Assembly: GCA_937894515.1 (NCBI GenBank)
Contig: CALCRH010000296.1
Location: forward strand, 1 to 6,769
Direction of reading: 5' to 3'
DNA from: an uncultured Clostridia bacterium
Lineage (GTDB): Bacteria; Bacillota; Clostridia; Oscillospirales; Oscillospiraceae
Length of the DNA stretch: 6,769 nucleotides
Below, piece after piece: positions 5,104-6,769 of the stretch. Under the pieces are notes generated by a model. That model was not told the DNA's origin and made no database searches. It saw only the letters and a list, made by a program, of their open reading frames with translations. The position numbers and the translations under genes are program-made. Position 1 is the stretch's first letter. Each line of letters opens with the position of its first letter.

Positions 5104-5996
5104 AAAACAGAACCGTACCATACGGATATATGTACGAGAACGGCATCATCGTCCTGCACCCCATTGAAGCCGAATCGGTAAAAGCCATCTTCACGGCATA
5201 CCTTGACGGTCAGTCCCTGCGGAACATTGCAAACGCTCTGAATGAGAGCCAAACCGAATATCTCCCCGGCATAATCGGATGGAACAAGGCACGGCTTATG
5301 CGGCTCATAGAGGATGAACGGTATATCGGGACAGATACTTACCCCGCAATCATCGAACAGACCGTGTACACCACCGTAAAAGCCACGAAAACGGCGAGAA
5401 ACACGCAAAAGGATACAGACAGAGGTGCTGACATCTTCAAGCTGACAGCCCCCGTAAAATGCCCGAAATGCGGGTGCGAGATTCACCGCCGAACCGACTG
5501 CCGCCGAAAAGGTGCCGCGAGCTATTGGCGATGCGATAACGAAGAATGCAGAACGGTCATCAGCATAGCCGATGATGTCCTGCTGGGAGAAATCACCGAA
5601 ACACTGAATACGGTAATCGTAGGCCTCAATCAGATAACCGAACCCACAGAGCAGAAAGCGGAACCGGATATCGCATTGCTGAAATTGAGAAACGAAATAT
5701 CAAGGACACTCGGTACGACCGGATATGATAAGGAAGAACTGAAAGCCAAGATGGTTGAATGTGCTTCCTTGAAATACAAAAACATAGGCAACGAGGTCTA
5801 TGTCATACGAAGAATGAAAGCAGACTTTGAGAAATCAGGTCTGCTTTCGGATTTTTCGGCAGACCTTGTAAGCAGAACCGTCAAGAGCATTACACTGAAC
5901 GAAGATATGACGGTCAGCGTAGAACTGCTGAACGGTCAAATCATAAGAAAGGAGTCGACAGGTCATGCAGAACACAACGATACTGAATCCGCCTAA
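5100..5996 (+). CDS. Recombinase-family protein lacking the serine catalytic domain
   Basis: This 298-residue protein starts directly at the recombinase DNA-binding domain: VPYGYMYENGI, EAESVKAIFTAYLDGQSLRNIANALN, and ERYIGTDTYPAIIEQ fill about residues 5-95. A zinc ribbon follows with CPKC (C121, C124), C145 and C150, then a helical region and a beta tail (VKSITLNEDMTVSVELLNG) matching the end of the first recombinase. No resolvase domain and no YxRVS motif exist, so it cannot cut DNA by itself. Such short recombinases are known as the middle member of clostridial recombinase triplets and may act as a DNA-binding partner or directionality factor; this role is inferred. ATG 5100 is preferred because it overlaps the upstream stop as ATGA; a GTG at 5088 would add four residues but has its GAGG only three bases away. 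Confidence 0.85.
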   Translation: MKNRTVPYGYMYENGIIVLHPIEAESVKAIFTAYLDGQSLRNIANALNESQTEYLPGIIGWNKARLMRLIEDERYIGTDTYPAIIEQTVYTTVKATKTARNTQKDTDRGADIFKLTAPVKCPKCGCEIHRRTDCRRKGAASYWRCDNEECRTVISIADDVLLGEITETLNTVIVGLNQITEPTEQKAEPDIALLKLRNEISRTLGTTGYDKEELKAKMVECASLKYKNIGNEVYVIRRMKADFEKSGLLSDFSADLVSRTVKSITLNEDMTVSVELLNGQIIRKESTGHAEHNDTESA

Positions 5997-6756
5997 CAGA
6001 ACGGTACGGTATATCCCTGCGACAATTAATGTCCGAGAGATGATCAGAAGCACCTACCGTCAACTGCGTGTGGCTGCCTACTGCCGAGTATCCACCAAAC
6101 AGGATGAGCAGATCAACAGCTATGAGAATCAGAAAAAGATCTATACCGACCGCATCAACTCCGAACCGAATTGGACATTGGTGGAAATCTTCGCCGACAA
6201 AGGCATCACGGGTACAAGCACAAAAAAGCGTGATGACTTCAACCGAATGATACGCTACTGTAAGCAAGGCAAGATTGATATGATCATCACCAAGTCGGTC
6301 AGCCGATTCGCACGAAACACGGTGGACTGTCTGAAATACATCCGAATGCTCAAAAAAATGAATGTCGATGTGTACTTCGAGGAACAAGGCATCCACAGTC
6401 TTGATAACGGTGCCGAGTTTTATATCACCATCTACGGTTGCATCGCACAAAGCGAATCCGAAAATATGAGCAGCAACATCATCATCGGACAGACACAGAG
6501 TCACAAAGACGGCAAGGCGGCATTCCACTGCAAACGCCTTCTCGGATACACCCGAAGCGAAACCGGACAGATAGTAATCGTCACCGAACAAGCGGAAATC
6601 GTCAAAAGGATATACGACAGATTCCTTTCCGGCGAAATCGGATTTACAGATATTCCTGTTTTCATTGAGGATTGTCTGGCAAAGTATTCTTCGGAATTAT
6701 GCATGAATGTCAGTGACATCACTGAACTCGATCATAAAATCAGACAGGAGATCTGA
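5965..6756 (+). CDS. Serine recombinase, catalytic domain intact, C-terminus missing or replaced
   Basis: The frame starts at ATG 5965, 32 bases inside the preceding gene, with AAAGGAG (5948-5954) ten bases upstream. The resolvase domain is about residues 34-175: VAAYCRVST with R41 and nucleophile S43, ADKGITGT, SVSRFARN with R114 and R117, and an AQSESENMSSNI helix. The start of the DNA-binding domain follows (HCKRLLGYTRSETGQIVIVTEQAEIVKRIYDRFLSGE, about 188-224). After residue 224 the expected helix and the zinc ribbon are absent. The remaining 39 residues (EIGFTDIPVFIEDC..., ending IRQEI) do not resemble the family, and the DNA becomes visibly A/T-richer. Relatives are about 500 residues, so this is a truncated or fused gene. 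Neither other frame on this strand resumes the domain. It could bind and cut poorly, if at all, without the missing part. Confidence 0.8.
   Translation: MQNTTILNPPNRTVRYIPATINVREMIRSTYRQLRVAAYCRVSTKQDEQINSYENQKKIYTDRINSEPNWTLVEIFADKGITGTSTKKRDDFNRMIRYCKQGKIDMIITKSVSRFARNTVDCLKYIRMLKKMNVDVYFEEQGIHSLDNGAEFYITIYGCIAQSESENMSSNIIIGQTQSHKDGKAAFHCKRLLGYTRSETGQIVIVTEQAEIVKRIYDRFLSGEIGFTDIPVFIEDCLAKYSSELCMNVSDITELDHKIRQEI
6283..6320 (+). repeat. 38-bp direct repeat, copy 2, in the third recombinase
   Basis: This is identical to 3811-3848. Flanking sequence has diverged at both DNA and protein level, so identity at the silent positions stands out. Confidence 0.85.
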
Positions 6757-6769
6757 AAATATAATGTCA

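Larger units (their letters stand above)
1889..6756 (+). mobile_element. Serine-recombinase mobile element (right part or remnant), minimal extent
   Basis: This span groups the sigma-region-4 protein, the structured non-coding interval, MazF, the SHOCT-like protein and three recombinases, a set that recurs in clostridial integrative elements and prophage-like islands. Recombinase genes usually lie at one end of such elements, so the right boundary should be close to the last recombinase, where the reading frame leaves the family pattern (near 6633). The left boundary is somewhere in 1343-1888 or may be further left. I found no convincing attachment-site repeat. There are no conjugation, replication or phage structural genes in view, so the class of element cannot be decided. 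Confidence 0.5.

Noticed and set aside
5941..6591. A 216-codon minus-strand frame opposite the third recombinase
   Set aside because: It is an antisense shadow of a clearly recognised catalytic domain. The same holds for the minus-strand frames at 245-853, 3883-4527 and 4923-5486.
6760..6765. TATAAT hexamer at the right edge
   Set aside because: No -35-like hexamer sits 16-18 bases upstream, and the A/T-rich context makes a chance match likely.
1343..6769. Attachment-site direct repeats flanking the element
   Set aside because: I compared the transition region with the stretch after 6633 by eye and found only short chance matches. Serine recombinase core sites can be two or three bases, so this does not argue against integration.

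Overview
The window looks like a piece of a Bacillota (class Clostridia, probably gut Oscillospiraceae or a relative) chromosome. The evidence is moderate base composition, strong GGAGG-type ribosome sites, and proteins of families typical of clostridial accessory DNA: a sigma-region-4 protein, a MazF of the NdoA type, a SHOCT-like small protein and serine recombinases. All supported genes are on the + strand. I saw no tRNA, rRNA or CRISPR array.

Layout. Bases 1-1342 hold the end of an S24/S26 (signal-peptidase-like) protein and, overlapping it by ATGA, a complete uncharacterised nucleotidyltransferase of the NTP_transf_5 type. This pair belongs to a chromosomal or peptide-modification neighbourhood to the left. 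Bases 1343-1888 are a transition zone. It holds an orphan start with a perfect Shine-Dalgarno, two tandem stem-loops, a good intrinsic terminator (1747-1802) and a hairpin touching the ribosome site of the next gene. From 1889 rightward the content is that of a site-specific mobile element: a region-4-only sigma-like protein (1889-2404), about 520 non-coding bases, a MazF/PemK endoribonuclease (2924-3283), a coupled 52-residue SHOCT-like protein (3280-3438), and three overlapping recombinase genes (3544-6756).

The non-coding interval is the most interesting part. It has a consensus -35 (TTGACA) with a partial -10, then about 340 bases rich in self-complementary segments, then a 13-bp terminator hairpin with T tract lying directly before the mazF ribosome site. 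This reads as a separate small-RNA gene between the sigma-like gene and the toxin. No recognisable MazE-type antitoxin precedes the toxin. The order promoter, RNA, terminator, MazF-fold toxin superficially resembles a type III toxin-antitoxin locus, but tandem repeats are absent, so this is only a hypothesis.

The recombinases form a translationally coupled set. The first (519 aa) is a complete large serine recombinase. The second (298 aa) has the DNA-binding recombinase and zinc-ribbon parts but no catalytic domain. The third has an intact catalytic domain but leaves the family pattern near base 6633 and ends after 263 aa, which looks like a deletion, junction or integration boundary. The first and third share a 38-bp identical block in their catalytic domains. 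The set probably carried out integration and excision of the element. Whether it still works depends on what lies beyond the right edge.
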